Numbered from the stretch's first letter, positions 1-9,433 are shown. The stretch: DNA of 64,000 nt from an uncultured Clostridia bacterium (GCA_930990515.1 CAKNPS010000001.1:167280-231279), one strand, 5' to 3'. Numbers and translations are program-made. The notes: generated from the letters alone by a model not told the origin.

Positions 1-1052
1 CCCATAACAGTGACAACTGGCGGACGCTTAACAAGTTCTTTATCGTCATCATCAGTGGAAGCATCAATCAATTTTTCTTCATAAGATTTATCAAGTTTAA
101 GTTCAAGTGTAATACCAAAATCTGAACAAATAAGTTCACAAGTATCAAAGTCGATTGTGCTATTAATTGTTGCCATAATGCCAAGAAGCATACACTTTTT
201 AACAATTTCAGCAACAGGCTTACCAATTTTTTCACTTAAATCTTTAATTGTGATTTCTCTAGAAGTCAAAACTGCGTGAGTAATTTTTGGAGCAACAATA
301 GTTGGAGTTTCCTTCTTTTTCTTAATGAGTTTTCTTGAACCCATTGTTGTTTCTTCAAAGCCTTCATCATCTAAGACATAAATGTTATTGTTATTTCCAC
401 TATGTCTTTCTTGCATTTGTTTTTGTCTTGCACTTACCTTTCTTGATTCATCAACATTCACCCTACGCTTATTTTTATTTCCAAAATTGCGTTCTGGTTG
501 AGTTGTCGCTGGCTCTTGTGGAGCAAAACTCTTATAGTTATTAGCCTTTGTTGAAACAAATGATTTATTCTTACCATCTTTAGATAATGGTTGGTTTTTA
601 TTAAATGGTGGTTTGTTGAAATTGCCTTTATTAGCGTTAGGATTATTTGGCTTATTATTAGAAAAGTTTTTATTAGCCCCTTGTCCTTGTGGCTTTTGGT
701 CAAATTTACGGAAATTCCCATTTTGTCTATTGCTAACAAATTGTGGTTTTTCTTTAACATCAACCTTCTTTTCTTCCACTTTTTTAGGTTCTTCCTTAAC
801 AACTTCTTGCTTAACAATAGGAGCAGTTTCGGAAACTTCTTGTTTAGGAGCGTTATTATTAGCAACTATAATCGCCTTTTTCTCTTCTTCACGCTTCTTC
901 ACTTGAACTTCGCTTTTCTTGTCTTGCAATTTTTTTGAAAAAGCATCAAGTTGAGTTTTAGCATCTTTAATTGACAATAATAAATTCTGCAAAGAACCAT
1001 CTCTTTGTATAGAATTAATAGTTTTAAGTCCGTTTAATTGTTGATTAGCCAA
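1..1052 (-). CDS. infB: Translation initiation factor IF-2, N-terminal part (runs off left edge)
   Basis: The gene starts at TTG 1052, with AAAAGGAG placed inside the last codons of the preceding ylxQ gene, and stays open to base 1. The first 150 or so residues are Lys/Glu-rich. They are followed by a long Asn/Lys/Gln/Gly/Pro-rich linker and then an IF2_N-like segment. The last visible codons read RPPVVTVMG, the strand that enters the IF-2 GTPase domain, so the P-loop and everything after it lie outside the window. IF-2 delivers initiator tRNA to the 30S subunit and promotes 50S joining. It is the last gene visible in the rimP-nusA-ylxR-ylxQ-infB operon. The low-complexity linker is usual for the family. 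Confidence 0.93.
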   Translation of the reverse strand, partial: MANQQLNGLKTINSIQRDGSLQNLLLSIKDAKTQLDAFSKKLQDKKSEVQVKKREEEKKAIIVANNNAPKQEVSETAPIVKQEVVKEEPKKVEEKKVDVKEKPQFVSNRQNGNFRKFDQKPQGQGANKNFSNNKPNNPNANKGNFNKPPFNKNQPLSKDGKNKSFVSTKANNYKSFAPQEPATTQPERNFGNKNKRRVNVDESRKVSARQKQMQERHSGNNNNIYVLDDEGFEETTMGSRKLIKKKKETPTIVAPKITHAVLTSREITIKDLSEKIGKPVAEIVKKCMLLGIMATINSTIDFDTCELICSDFGITLELKLDKSYEEKLIDASTDDDDKELVKRPPVVTVM

Positions 1053-1053
1053 A

Positions 1054-1341
1054 TTATTCTCCTTTTAAAATACCGATAATTTCGTCGCTTAAAGCCTTAT
1101 TTTTAAAAGCAACTGCTTTACAATTTTCAATTCCCACGATCTCTTGAAGATTTTGAACTTTAATTAAAGGAATATTTCTAGAACTTGCCGTAAATGTCAT
1201 TTCTCGAAGTAGAGAGTTGCCAGAATTTTTATCTACCAAGATAAGATACATTTTATGCGAATTATTCTTAATATTTTCTCCACCAATAATAGCATATCCC
1301 GCTTTACGACAAATACCAACAATACCTTTAACTTCTTTCAA
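1054..1341 (-). CDS. ylxQ: YlxQ, L7Ae/L30e-family RNA-binding protein
   Basis: This 95-residue protein has the compact alpha-beta pattern of the L7Ae/L30e family, starting with an IVGICRKAG helix and a GGENI turn. Family members bind kink-turn RNA. The exact target of YlxQ is not settled. It overlaps the end of ylxR by 14 bases, and its stop lies one base from the infB start, so translation of the three genes is probably coupled. Its position between ylxR and infB is the standard one in Bacillota and supports the name as much as the sequence does. Confidence 0.88.
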   Translation of the reverse strand: MKEVKGIVGICRKAGYAIIGGENIKNNSHKMYLILVDKNSGNSLLREMTFTASSRNIPLIKVQNLQEIVGIENCKAVAFKNKALSDEIIGILKGE

Positions 1342-1588
1342 TTTCTTCTCCTATTTTATCATAAACTTCATCTTTAATTTCGCATCTAAAAGCACGATTA
1401 AGTCCACGAGTTTTTCTAAGTTTTTGAAAACATTCAGGATTTTTGCAAATATAAGCACCACGCCCATTTGCTTTTCCTGTTTTATCAACAAAGATTTCGC
1501 CATCTTTGTTTTTAACAATTCTAAGAAGTTCTTTTTTATCGCTATGTTCACGACAGATAATACACATTCTTAATCTTTCTTTTTGCAT
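1328..1588 (-). CDS. ylxR: YlxR/RnpM family RNA-binding protein (DUF448)
   Basis: The 86-residue basic protein carries the family signatures: CIICR near the start, then a GRGAYIC turn and a following Cys. Family knowledge: YlxR of Bacillus binds RNase P RNA and modulates its activity (RnpM). The ATG overlaps the nusA stop as TAATG, so it is translationally coupled to nusA. It belongs to the rimP operon. The alternative start at 1551 in another frame is a shadow. Confidence 0.9.
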   Translation of the reverse strand: MQKERLRMCIICREHSDKKELLRIVKNKDGEIFVDKTGKANGRGAYICKNPECFQKLRKTRGLNRAFRCEIKDEVYDKIGEEIERS

Positions 1589-2748
1589 TACTTATCTTCA
1601 TCTCCGTTAATTTCTTCAAATTCTTCAAGGTCACTCATAGTGTCAAAAGAATCTTCGTCATTAAGTTCGGTAAGTTCATATTCAGTTTCTTTGACCTCTT
1701 CGTTAGGTCTAACATAACTTTCAGGTTTAACATCAATCTTCCAGCCTGTAAGTTTTGCAGCGAGTCTAACATTTTGTCCACTTTTTCCAATAGCAAGAGA
1801 AAGTTTGTCGTCTGGAACAATGACTTGACTCATATTCAAACTGTCATTAGTCTCCACTGAAAGCACCTTTGCTGGGCTTAATGCTCTTGCAATGTATTCA
1901 AGTGGGTCGTCTGAATATTCAACAAGGTCAATCTTTTCGCCATTAAGTTCATTAACAATGGTGTTGATTCTTGTTCCCCTGTTACCAACACACGCTCCAA
2001 TTGGGTCAAGATTAGGTCTGTCAGTATAAACAGCAACTTTTGTTCTGTTGCCAGGGTCACGAGCAATGTTTTTAATTTTTACTTCGCCACTTGCAATTTC
2101 AGGAATTTCAAGTTCAAACAATTTTCTAACAAAACCAATATTGCTTCTTGAAACTTGAATTTGTGGTCCGTTATAAGAATCTTTAATCTTCTTAACATAA
2201 ACCTTAACTCTGTCGCCAACTTTAAATTTGTCGCCTGGAATTTGGTCGTTTTTCATTAAAGCACCTTCTGTGTGAGTGCCAGGAATAAGAACGAAAACAT
2301 TGTCGCCATCAATTCTCTTAACAACTGTTGTCAAAAGTTCATCTTCCTTTTCAGAAAGTTCGCTTGCAGCAGTTTGTCTTTCAAGTTCACGAAGTTTTTG
2401 CATAACAACTTGCTTTGCAGTTTGGGCAGCAATTCTACCGAAGTCCTTTGTGGTTTCTTCAACTGCAACAATATCTCCAACTTTATATGACTTTTTGATT
2501 TGTCTTGCTTCTTCAAGAGAAATTTGTTTGTCTGGGTCTTCCACAACATCAGCCACGGTCTTATAAGAGAAAATTCTGATTGTGTTGCGTTCTGGATAAA
2601 GTTTTACCATTGCACTTTTTGCTTCGCCATACATCTTTTTATAAGCAGAAGTAAGTGCTGTTTCAAGTGTTGCAATAAAAGTGTTTTTATCAATTTTTCT
2701 TTCTTGTTCAAGGTCATCAAGTGCCTTAAAAAAATCTTTGTTTACCAT
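1588..2748 (-). CDS. nusA: Transcription termination/antitermination factor NusA
   Basis: The 386-residue protein has the normal length for Bacillota. It shows the N-terminal RNA polymerase-binding domain (residues 1-125), an S1 domain around 135-200, and two KH domains: the first carries GNRGTRI and the second [17 protein letters not shown]. The last 40 residues are acidic. NusA binds elongating RNA polymerase and promotes pausing, termination or antitermination. The start at 2748 lies 14 bases after rimP with a nearby AAGGAG. It is the second gene of the rimP operon. Confidence 0.97.
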   Translation of the reverse strand: MVNKDFFKALDDLEQERKIDKNTFIATLETALTSAYKKMYGEAKSAMVKLYPERNTIRIFSYKTVADVVEDPDKQISLEEARQIKKSYKVGDIVAVEETTKDFGRIAAQTAKQVVMQKLRELERQTAASELSEKEDELLTTVVKRIDGDNVFVLIPGTHTEGALMKNDQIPGDKFKVGDRVKVYVKKIKDSYNGPQIQVSRSNIGFVRKLFELEIPEIASGEVKIKNIARDPGNRTKVAVYTDRPNLDPIGACVGNRGTRINTIVNELNGEKIDLVEYSDDPLEYIARALSPAKVLSVETNDSLNMSQVIVPDDKLSLAIGKSGQNVRLAAKLTGWKIDVKPESYVRPNEEVKETEYELTELNDEDSFDTMSDLEEFEEINGDEDK

Positions 2749-2762
2749 TTTTATATTACTCC

Positions 2763-3221
2763 TTAAAATTTAATAACAAGTTTAATTGAAGCGACTTTAT
2801 CTCTTTCAAAAGTCTTGTCGCCTTCAGAAATTGAAAGTGTAACTGTTTTTTCATCAAAAGCCTTTAAAACACCTTCAAAAACTTTTTTACCATCTAGTTT
2901 GGAAAAAAGTGTCAAAGTAACTTCATTTCCAAGATTTCTTCTTAAATCTCTGTCAGTTTTGAGCGGTCTATCAAGTCCAGGACTAGAAACCACCAAAGTG
3001 AAAGGTTTGTCGTCAGTAGGATTGAGTTCATCAATGATTGGTTCGATTTTCTTATTGACAATTTCGCAATCATTAATAGTAACACCTTCTTCTTTATCGA
3101 TTGTGAAAATTAAGTTCATTCCGTCAAATTCTTTGACATATTCCACTTCAACAAGGTCGTAACCCATTTCTTCAATCACTGGTCTTAATTTTTCTTCACA
3201 AATTTGTTTGACTTTCGCCAT
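2763..3221 (-). CDS. rimP: Ribosome maturation factor RimP
   Basis: RimP assists 30S subunit maturation. The 152-residue protein has the expected layout: an N-terminal alpha-beta domain (DLVEVEYVKE), the LVVSSPGLDRPLKT motif in the middle, and an SH3-like C-terminal domain. I chose ATG 3221 because AGGAGG sits 5 bases upstream. The open frame continues to 3272 but that part overlaps the leader hairpin and is not coding. It is the first gene of the rimP-nusA-ylxR-ylxQ-infB operon. Confidence 0.95.
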   Translation of the reverse strand: MAKVKQICEEKLRPVIEEMGYDLVEVEYVKEFDGMNLIFTIDKEEGVTINDCEIVNKKIEPIIDELNPTDDKPFTLVVSSPGLDRPLKTDRDLRRNLGNEVTLTLFSKLDGKKVFEGVLKAFDEKTVTLSISEGDKTFERDKVASIKLVIKF

Positions 3222-3242
3222 AAAACCTCCTATTAACACAAA

Positions 3243-3264
3243 GAGTGAGCAAAACTGCCCACTC
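3243..3264 (-). promoter_or_regulatory. Leader hairpin upstream of rimP
   Basis: On the transcribed strand GAGTGGGCA pairs with TGCTCACTC around a 4-base loop, followed by TTT and then the rimP ribosome site. It begins about 12 bases after the predicted transcription start, so it lies in the short 5' leader. From memory, similar GAGTGGGC hairpins occur before rimP in other Bacillota. It may be an attenuator or a stabilising hairpin; the role is inferred. Confidence 0.6.
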
Positions 3265-3283
3265 CCTGCCACTAGATAAGAAT

Positions 3284-3312
3284 ATTATAACCGATAAAAA
3301 AATAAAAATCAA
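3284..3312 (-). promoter_or_regulatory. Sigma-A promoter of the rimP-infB operon
   Basis: The -35 is TTGATT and the -10 is TATAAT, with a spacer of exactly 17 bases. It lies about 65 bases before the rimP ATG and downstream of the polC-like gene, which makes rimP-infB a separate unit. Confidence 0.8.
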
Positions 3313-3448
3313 GTAATTTTCAAAAAATAATTGTTAATTTGTCCAACATTTTAGAGAAATAACTAAAAAATGATTTTATATCAAGATTTTAATTTAATAA
3401 TTAATAAGTAATTAAGAAGAATTTAGAAAAAATATGTCAAAATTAATT

Positions 3449-4978
3449 TTATCTTCCAAGTTCATTCAACTTTAATAAAACTTGAGCAGTAGCATAAGCA
3501 TCATTCCAAGCCCTATGAGCCCCAACAAGTTCAATTCCCAAAGCCTTTGTCACAGTGCCAAGGTTGAACCTTGAAATTTTAAGTTTAGAAACGCGTGCTT
3601 CATTCATTGTGTCTATGATGTCGTTATCAAAAGTCAAATCATAATAAGAACCAAATCGCCTAATAAATTTTATGTCGAAGCCTATAACATTATGCCCACA
3701 CAAAACGCAATCTTTGGAAAAATCGTAGAATTGTTTAATAACATGTTCAATCGGAGGAGCATCTTCTACCATATCATTTGTTATGTGTGTAAGTTCAGAA
3801 ACCTCATAAGGAATTTCGATTGTTGGCTTAACAAATGTAGAAAATTTTTCAATAATGTTGCCGTGTTCAATTTTGACAGCACCAAGTTCAATGATTTGGT
3901 CTAAATCAGGATTTAATCCAGTTGTTTCAATATCAAAAACGACAATGTTGTTGTTCATAATTTTGGAATTATATTTGTCAATTTTACCAAACATATTGTC
4001 TTGTTCAACAGCGCTTAGTTTTTCAATTTCAATTTCTTTATAAACAACATTTTCTTGTTCAATTGGCACCTGCTCAACTTCACTTGCAAGAGCAATTTTA
4101 TCAATATAAAGAGTCAGTTTATTTGAAAGTCCCATTCTAACATCTCCGTGAAGAAGTAAGAACATATTTTCTTCCAGTGCATCTAAATCTCTTTCATACT
4201 TTTTAGGACAAAAATAAATGCAGTCCATTTTGCCGTGTCTATCTTCAAGTATGAAAGAAAAATATGCTTTTTGTTGCCCTGCCCTTGCACCTTTTTTAAT
4301 GACAAAATCTTTTCGCTCCAATTTATTTATGTAACCTGCCACAATCACAGAACTTTTGGGTGCAACAATGTGAGAAAGATATTCTGGCTTTGGTAAAATA
4401 TCACCACCCAGAATATTTTTAATTACCAAAACATCATATCTTAGTGTCTTTTTTGCCGATGTTTTAATTTCAATATTGTCTATATCAACTTCATCAATCT
4501 TATCTGCACAAGGACTTATTGTTATGATAAAATCAGTCAAATAGTTATTCTTTAATTCCTTTGCAAGATAATTCGCCACTTTGTTAGAAACAATAAAATC
4601 ATTAATTCTAGGACTAACTTTTAAAATCACTTCAACATCAAGATTTGTGATTTTAATTTCAACATCACTATCTTTAATGTAAGTGTTTAAAAGTTTAAAT
4701 TTATCTTCAAAAATTTGAAAAATGCTCTTTCTGATAAGTTTTTCTTCAACATAAACTTTCATAAACTTAACTTTTAGAACAAGGCTTTCAAGTTTCAATT
4801 TATTTTTAATGAAATCGGTTATTTCTTCCTTCTCGTCATCAGTTAAATTTTCTTTTTCTGACGGATACAAAAAAGTTACAGTACATAAATTTTGTGCTGT
4901 TGAAACCACCACACTTTTTAAATATAAAAAGGAATATTTATCTCCAAAAAAATTAAAAAAATCTTGCTCAAAATTCAT
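3449..4978 (-). CDS. PolC-like protein with OB fold and DEDDh exonuclease only, no polymerase
   Basis: The 509-residue protein matches the front part of Gram-positive DNA polymerase III PolC. It has an N-terminal domain (1-200), an OB-fold domain (205-295) and a 3'-5' exonuclease of the DEDDh class (345-505). The exonuclease shows D349/E351 (FDIETTGL), H429-N430 with D435, and H488 with D493. PolC is normally about 1,430 residues. The PHP and polymerase domains are absent, and the 140 bases after the stop hold no continuation. The gene sits exactly where polC lies in Bacillota, between rseP and rimP. It could be a stand-alone proofreading or DNA-processing nuclease, with replication resting on DnaE or a second PolC elsewhere; this is inference. 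Confidence 0.82.
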   Translation of the reverse strand: MNFEQDFFNFFGDKYSFLYLKSVVVSTAQNLCTVTFLYPSEKENLTDDEKEEITDFIKNKLKLESLVLKVKFMKVYVEEKLIRKSIFQIFEDKFKLLNTYIKDSDVEIKITNLDVEVILKVSPRINDFIVSNKVANYLAKELKNNYLTDFIITISPCADKIDEVDIDNIEIKTSAKKTLRYDVLVIKNILGGDILPKPEYLSHIVAPKSSVIVAGYINKLERKDFVIKKGARAGQQKAYFSFILEDRHGKMDCIYFCPKKYERDLDALEENMFLLLHGDVRMGLSNKLTLYIDKIALASEVEQVPIEQENVVYKEIEIEKLSAVEQDNMFGKIDKYNSKIMNNNIVVFDIETTGLNPDLDQIIELGAVKIEHGNIIEKFSTFVKPTIEIPYEVSELTHITNDMVEDAPPIEHVIKQFYDFSKDCVLCGHNVIGFDIKFIRRFGSYYDLTFDNDIIDTMNEARVSKLKISRFNLGTVTKALGIELVGAHRAWNDAYATAQVLLKLNELGR

Positions 4979-5018
4979 ACTTATGATTTTAAACCTTTTA
5001 AGCTAAATTGTCAAGAAA

Positions 5019-5046
5019 AAATAAGTTGTAGATCTACAACTTATTT
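5019..5046 (-). terminator. Intrinsic terminator after rseP
   Basis: A perfect 28-base palindrome centred on GATC (arms AAATAAGTTGTA) is followed on the minus strand by a run of T. It separates rseP from the polC-like gene. Confidence 0.85.
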
Positions 5047-6171
5047 CTACAATATAAAATGCAATATATCTACAAGAATTACAAAAGCAAAAAGTATGCA
5101 AATACCAACAAAATGAATGGTATTCTCCACTTTTCGATTTATCGGTTTTCTTCTTATCCATTCAATCGTTGTGAACAAAACGTGTGCCCCATCAAGAGCA
5201 GGGAACGGCAAGAGATTAAAGACCGCAAGATTCGCCGAAATGAGTGGAATGAAAATAAGCATATTTGCAAGGTTTTGTTGTGAATATTCCGCCATTGTGG
5301 CAATTGTCGTTATTGTTCCGCCCATTTCCGTGATAGGAATTTGGAAAGTAATTAACATCCATAGACTTTTCAAAACCACCCAAGCAAAGCCAAATGCCAT
5401 AGAAAATGACCGTCCCAAACCTTCAAAAAAACCATATCTATATGCCGTTGTGCAAACCTTTCCAGCAACATCACTTTCAAGGCCAATGACATAAGCAGTG
5501 ATTGTCACACTTTCGCCTGTTTCTTCATCTATTTGAATTATGTTGTAAGGCACAACAGCAACGATAAGTTGCACATTCTCATTATCACGAGTGACCACCA
5601 TTCTGAAAGAATATCTTGAACCTTCAAGGTAATCGTCGCTTTCATAAAATTCTTTTGCTTCTTGTTTTTGTTTTGTTATGGCAGAATTAAAAGTATCTCC
5701 AAAGGCAAAATCAATTTTTGTTCCATCAACGCTGCGAACAATATCACCTTCTTCAAAAACTCCCACATTGATATTATTGCTATAACCAATAATTTGTGGA
5801 GTGTCATATCCAACAGTGCAGAGAAGTATCCAAGAAAAAATTATGGCGGTGATGAAATTCATTGTAACACCCGCCAAGAAAACAATTATTCTTTTCCAAG
5901 GCTTTTGATTGTTAAATGATTGTTCATCTCCCTTTCCATCTTCTTCTTCACCATAAAAAGAGCAGTAGCCACCAAGCGGGAAAATACGAAGAGAAAATTT
6001 TTCTCCTGTTTTTTTTGAAGTATGAGAGAAGATGGCTTTGCCAAAACCAATGGAAAACTCTGTAATTTTAAATTTAAGAATTTTTCCGGCGATATAGTGC
6101 CCAAGTTCATGAACAAGCACCATAAACAAAAGCACAACAATCGCAAGAAGAATATAAAGAAAAGTCATCAT
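5047..6171 (-). CDS. rseP: RIP metalloprotease RseP (site-2 protease, M50)
   Basis: This 374-residue intramembrane zinc protease has HELGH at residues 21-25 in the first membrane helix. A PDZ-like region lies in the middle, and the second active-site motif NLLPFPALDG is near residue 320, followed by the last membrane helices. Family members cut membrane-bound anti-sigma factors and clear signal peptides. The usual LDGG reads LDGA here, but the metal-binding Asp is kept. It follows cdsA after 140 bases. The dxr gene that often lies between them is absent. Confidence 0.93.
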   Translation of the reverse strand: MMTFLYILLAIVVLLFMVLVHELGHYIAGKILKFKITEFSIGFGKAIFSHTSKKTGEKFSLRIFPLGGYCSFYGEEEDGKGDEQSFNNQKPWKRIIVFLAGVTMNFITAIIFSWILLCTVGYDTPQIIGYSNNINVGVFEEGDIVRSVDGTKIDFAFGDTFNSAITKQKQEAKEFYESDDYLEGSRYSFRMVVTRDNENVQLIVAVVPYNIIQIDEETGESVTITAYVIGLESDVAGKVCTTAYRYGFFEGLGRSFSMAFGFAWVVLKSLWMLITFQIPITEMGGTITTIATMAEYSQQNLANMLIFIPLISANLAVFNLLPFPALDGAHVLFTTIEWIRRKPINRKVENTIHFVGICILFAFVILVDILHFIL

Positions 6172-6310
6172 ATAAATATCCTAATAAAATTTCCGCAATC
6201 AAAACCTTGACTTTATCTTTTAAAGGCATTGCCTTTTTCTGTAAATTTTTATAGTTTATAATCACTATAATTTACATTTAAAATTGGATTATTTTCAATT
6301 TTTATTCAAA

Positions 6311-7282
6311 TTATAATGCAAAAATCCAAAATGCAAGCAAAATATATGGAGCAATAAAGATGTATGAGTCAATTCTGTCAAGAAGTCCGCCGTGACCAGG
6401 AATAAATCTTCCGCTGTCTTTAACTTTTGCTCTTCTTTTTAAAATAGACTCAAACAGATCGCCACCAACTGCAATAAGAGAACCAATAAGCACAATAATT
6501 AAATATGCCCAAATTGGAAAACTTGTCCAAAGGAAATCAAATCCTGTGATGTTTGCAAAAATAAGCCAAACGCAACTTGAAAGCAAAATAGACCAAAGAA
6601 TGCCCCCAATAGTTCCAGAAACTGTCTTTCCAGGACTAATTCTTGGGCAAAGTTTTTTGCCACCAATAAGTGAACCTGTAAGCATAGCAAATGTATCAAC
6701 AAACATTGGAATTAAAATTGCAGTAAATAGAACCAAAATTGAAATATCAGCACTTAAATTAACTAACTTTGTGAGTGAAAGTTCATTGAAGTGGTTGATA
6801 AAAATGAAGAAAAGGAAGAAAAATGAAGGATAAACAAATATAATTAATGTGTTTAAGCATTTTTTGAAAACAAATTTAGTTGTTGACATATTTTTAACTT
6901 CGCGAGTTGCCATTTCATTTAAGACTTTCTTTCTTGAGCAAAGTCCAATTAAAAATGTTACAACAAGTGTTAAAAGCATCAAACCTATGTCAATCAAAAT
7001 TGCCCAAAGAACCCAGTAAATATTGTCTTGTGCCCCTGCATAGAAAACGCAAAGCAAATTCACTGCCAGCATAATTACTGGAAAAATTACTGCTAAAATT
7101 TGATAGTTATATAATTTAGTTTTTGACAAAAGTTTGGACATTTCATAAGCGGCAATGCAAGCCAAAACCCCAAAGAATGCATCAAAGAAATATGCTCCAA
7201 AACTTGGAACAGTGATTTTTAGCACAAACAAAATTGCCAAAATCAAAACGATTAGTATTGATGAATAAACTCTTTTTTTCAT
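6311..7282 (-). CDS. cdsA: Phosphatidate cytidylyltransferase
   Basis: CdsA makes CDP-diacylglycerol from phosphatidate and CTP for phospholipid synthesis. The 323-residue protein has about eight membrane helices. Near the C-terminus it carries the family signature ILKRRAKVKDSGRF followed by PGHGGLLDRID, with all the Asp residues expected for metal binding. The start overlaps the uppS stop as TAATG with GGAGG ahead, so the two are coupled. It is slightly longer than usual because of an insert between helices 3 and 4. Confidence 0.95.
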   Translation of the reverse strand: MKKRVYSSILIVLILAILFVLKITVPSFGAYFFDAFFGVLACIAAYEMSKLLSKTKLYNYQILAVIFPVIMLAVNLLCVFYAGAQDNIYWVLWAILIDIGLMLLTLVVTFLIGLCSRKKVLNEMATREVKNMSTTKFVFKKCLNTLIIFVYPSFFFLFFIFINHFNELSLTKLVNLSADISILVLFTAILIPMFVDTFAMLTGSLIGGKKLCPRISPGKTVSGTIGGILWSILLSSCVWLIFANITGFDFLWTSFPIWAYLIIVLIGSLIAVGGDLFESILKRRAKVKDSGRFIPGHGGLLDRIDSYIFIAPYILLAFWIFAL

Positions 7283-7977
7283 TAATTTCCTCCGAATCTT
7301 CTGTTACGTTTAGAATAAATTTTAAGTGATTTAAATAATTCCTTTTTATTAAATGCTGGCCAGCAAACTTTAGGAAAGTAAAATTCGCTGTAAGCAAGTT
7401 GATAGAGCATAAAATTGGAAACTCGCATTTCTCCACTTGTTCTTATGACAAAATCAATGTCAGTAGCGGGATAGGAATATAAATTTTCAGCAATATCATC
7501 TTCAGAAACTTTATTTTTCCCATTTTTGATTAGTTTATTAACTGCTTGAACAATATCATCTCTTCCGCCATAATTGAGTGCCAAATTAACAACAAGCCCA
7601 GTATTATTTTTGCTATCTTCCACTGCTTTTATAATTCTTTTTTGAATTTCATTTGGAAATCGAGAAATGTCGCCCATTGCAACAAACTTAACATTCCAAG
7701 TCTTAAAATCTTCTTCATTTTCGTCAAACATATCGACAATAATTTTGAAAATAGCATCAATTTCTTCTTGTTCTCTATTCCAATTCTCAGTTGAAAATGC
7801 AAAAAAGGAAGCATATTTTATTTCTTCAATTTTAGATAACTCTTTAATTATTTCAACAAGTCTTTCTGCTCCTTTTTTATGCCCATAAAACTTAGAAAAT
7901 CCACGCCTTTTCGCCCAACGCCTGTTTCCGTCCATAATAAAAGCGATATGAGTTGGATAATTTTTTAGTTTTTTCAT
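7282..7977 (-). CDS. uppS: Isoprenyl transferase (undecaprenyl diphosphate synthase)
   Basis: This cis-prenyltransferase makes the C55 carrier lipid for peptidoglycan and glycan synthesis. The P-loop-like FIMDGNRRWAK carries the catalytic D16. Later come FFAFSTENW, LNYGGRDDI and the RTSGEMRVSNFMLYQ region that binds pyrophosphate. At 231 residues it is close to the normal 240-250. AGGGG lies before the ATG. It is the middle gene of frr-uppS-cdsA. Confidence 0.96.
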   Translation of the reverse strand: MKKLKNYPTHIAFIMDGNRRWAKRRGFSKFYGHKKGAERLVEIIKELSKIEEIKYASFFAFSTENWNREQEEIDAIFKIIVDMFDENEEDFKTWNVKFVAMGDISRFPNEIQKRIIKAVEDSKNNTGLVVNLALNYGGRDDIVQAVNKLIKNGKNKVSEDDIAENLYSYPATDIDFVIRTSGEMRVSNFMLYQLAYSEFYFPKVCWPAFNKKELFKSLKIYSKRNRRFGGN

Positions 7978-7988
7978 AAAACCCCTAA

Positions 7989-8555
7989 CTAAACTTTCAT
8001 AACCTCGTCTTCTTTCTCACTTGCAAGGGTATCTGCAAGAGATGTATATTTGTCAATCATCTTTTGGACATCTTTTTCTGCTTGAGCAAATTCGTCTTCA
8101 GACAAAGAACTTTCTTTCTTAAGGTCTTTTAACATATCAAGACTATCACGACGAGCATTACGCATAGTAACCTTGGTTTCTTCAGCAATCTTTTTAACTT
8201 GTTTAACAATTTCCTTTCTTCTCTCTTCTGTAAGCATAGGGAAAACAAGTCTAATTGTCTTTCCGTCATCGGTTGGAGTGATGCCAACATCTGCTTGAAT
8301 GATTGCTTTCACAACATTTTTAATTTGGCTTTGGTCCCAAATGTTAATGTTGAGAATTCTTGCTTCAGAAACAGAAATTGTCCCCATTTGGTTAATTGGG
8401 GTCATAACGCCATAATATTCCACCATAACCTTGTCTAAGATGTGTGGGTTTGCTCTTCCTGCCCTTATAACAAGATATTCATTTTGCTGGTGAGAATATG
8501 CTTTTTCTAAATCTTCTTTAAGTGTTGAAAATATATCGTCAACCATTTCGTTCAT
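7989..8555 (-). CDS. frr: Ribosome recycling factor
   Basis: RRF splits post-termination ribosomes with EF-G. The 188-residue protein has the standard length, a three-helix bundle broken by a small beta domain, and family motifs such as RAGRANP and the LTEERRKE helix. AAGGAG lies 6 bases before ATG 8555. It starts an operon with uppS and cdsA. The pyrH gene that usually lies between tsf and frr is missing. Confidence 0.97.
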   Translation of the reverse strand: MNEMVDDIFSTLKEDLEKAYSHQQNEYLVIRAGRANPHILDKVMVEYYGVMTPINQMGTISVSEARILNINIWDQSQIKNVVKAIIQADVGITPTDDGKTIRLVFPMLTEERRKEIVKQVKKIAEETKVTMRNARRDSLDMLKDLKKESSLSEDEFAQAEKDVQKMIDKYTSLADTLASEKEDEVMKV

Positions 8556-8575
8556 AAAAATCTCCTTATCTCTTA

Positions 8576-8604
8576 ATTATATATTAAAAGAGAAATATTT
8601 GCAA
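8576..8604 (-). promoter_or_regulatory. Sigma-A promoter of frr-uppS-cdsA
   Basis: The -35 is TTGCAA and the -10 is TATAAT, with a 17-base spacer, about 20 bases before the frr ATG. Confidence 0.7.
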
Positions 8605-8719
8605 ACAAAAACGCACAAAAACAAAAAACTAATAAAAATAAAACATAATTTATTATGAATTTGTTCTTTAGTTTATAATGATGTTTTCAAATTAAAACTA
8701 ACATACGGTGTTACAAAAA

Positions 8720-8753
8720 TTAAAGCCACGCGTAAACTACAGCGTGGCTTTAA
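8720..8753 (-). terminator. Intrinsic terminator after tsf
   Basis: A 12-base-pair stem (TTAAAGCCACGC with GCGTGGCTTTAA) and a 10-base loop are followed by ATTTTTG on the minus strand. It closes the rpsB-tsf unit. Confidence 0.88.
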
Positions 8754-8761
8754 TTAAAAAC

Positions 8762-9415
8762 TTATTTTCCAGCCATTTGCTTTGCAACTTCTTCTGCCAA
8801 ATTATCGTTTCTTTTTTCCATACCTTCGCCAAGTTCATAACGAACAAAACGACGAATAGAAATTTTTTCTCCGATTTTCAAAGTTGCTTCTGTCAAGATA
8901 TCTTTAATAGTTTTACTGCTATCTTTAACAAAAGGTTGATTAAGAAGGCAAACATCTTCATAATACTTCTTAATTCTTCCTTCAATCATTCTTTCAACAA
9001 TGTTTGCTGGTTTTCCTTCGTTAAGTGCTTGAACTTTCAAAATTTCTTTTTCAGCTTCAAGTTCTGCTGTTGGAACTTCGGCTTCAGTAACATACTTAGG
9101 ATTTGCAGCAGCAATGTGCATAGCAATATCTTTAACTAAAACTTGGAAATCATCACTTTTAGCAACGAAGTCGGTTTCACAGTTAACTTCAACAAGAACA
9201 CCAATTCTTCCACCCATATGGATGTATGAAGCAACCAAACCTTCTGAAGCAATTCTTCCTTGTTTCTTATCAACAGCCTTTAATCCTCTTTCACGAAGAA
9301 TAACAATAGCCTTTTCAAAATCTCCGTTGGCTTCTGTGAGTGCCTTTTTGCATTCCATCATACCAACACCTGTTTGTGCTCTTAATTTAGCAACATCTTG
9401 TGCAGTAAAACTCAT
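8762..9415 (-). CDS. tsf: Elongation factor Ts
   Basis: EF-Ts exchanges GDP on EF-Tu. The N-terminal UBA-like domain carries [15 protein letters not shown], followed by [11 protein letters not shown] and the EPF-type contact region. At 217 residues it is the short form, with a smaller core and coiled-coil region than the 280-290-residue forms. AAAAGGAG precedes the ATG. It follows rpsB in the normal order and ends at a strong terminator. Confidence 0.97.
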   Translation of the reverse strand: MSFTAQDVAKLRAQTGVGMMECKKALTEANGDFEKAIVILRERGLKAVDKKQGRIASEGLVASYIHMGGRIGVLVEVNCETDFVAKSDDFQVLVKDIAMHIAAANPKYVTEAEVPTAELEAEKEILKVQALNEGKPANIVERMIEGRIKKYYEDVCLLNQPFVKDSSKTIKDILTEATLKIGEKISIRRFVRYELGEGMEKRNDNLAEEVAKQMAGK

Positions 9416-9433
9416 AATTTTATCTCCTTTTAA

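Noticed and set aside
458..938. ORFs on both strands inside the infB N-terminal region
   Set aside because: They are shadows of the Asn/Lys-rich linker of IF-2.
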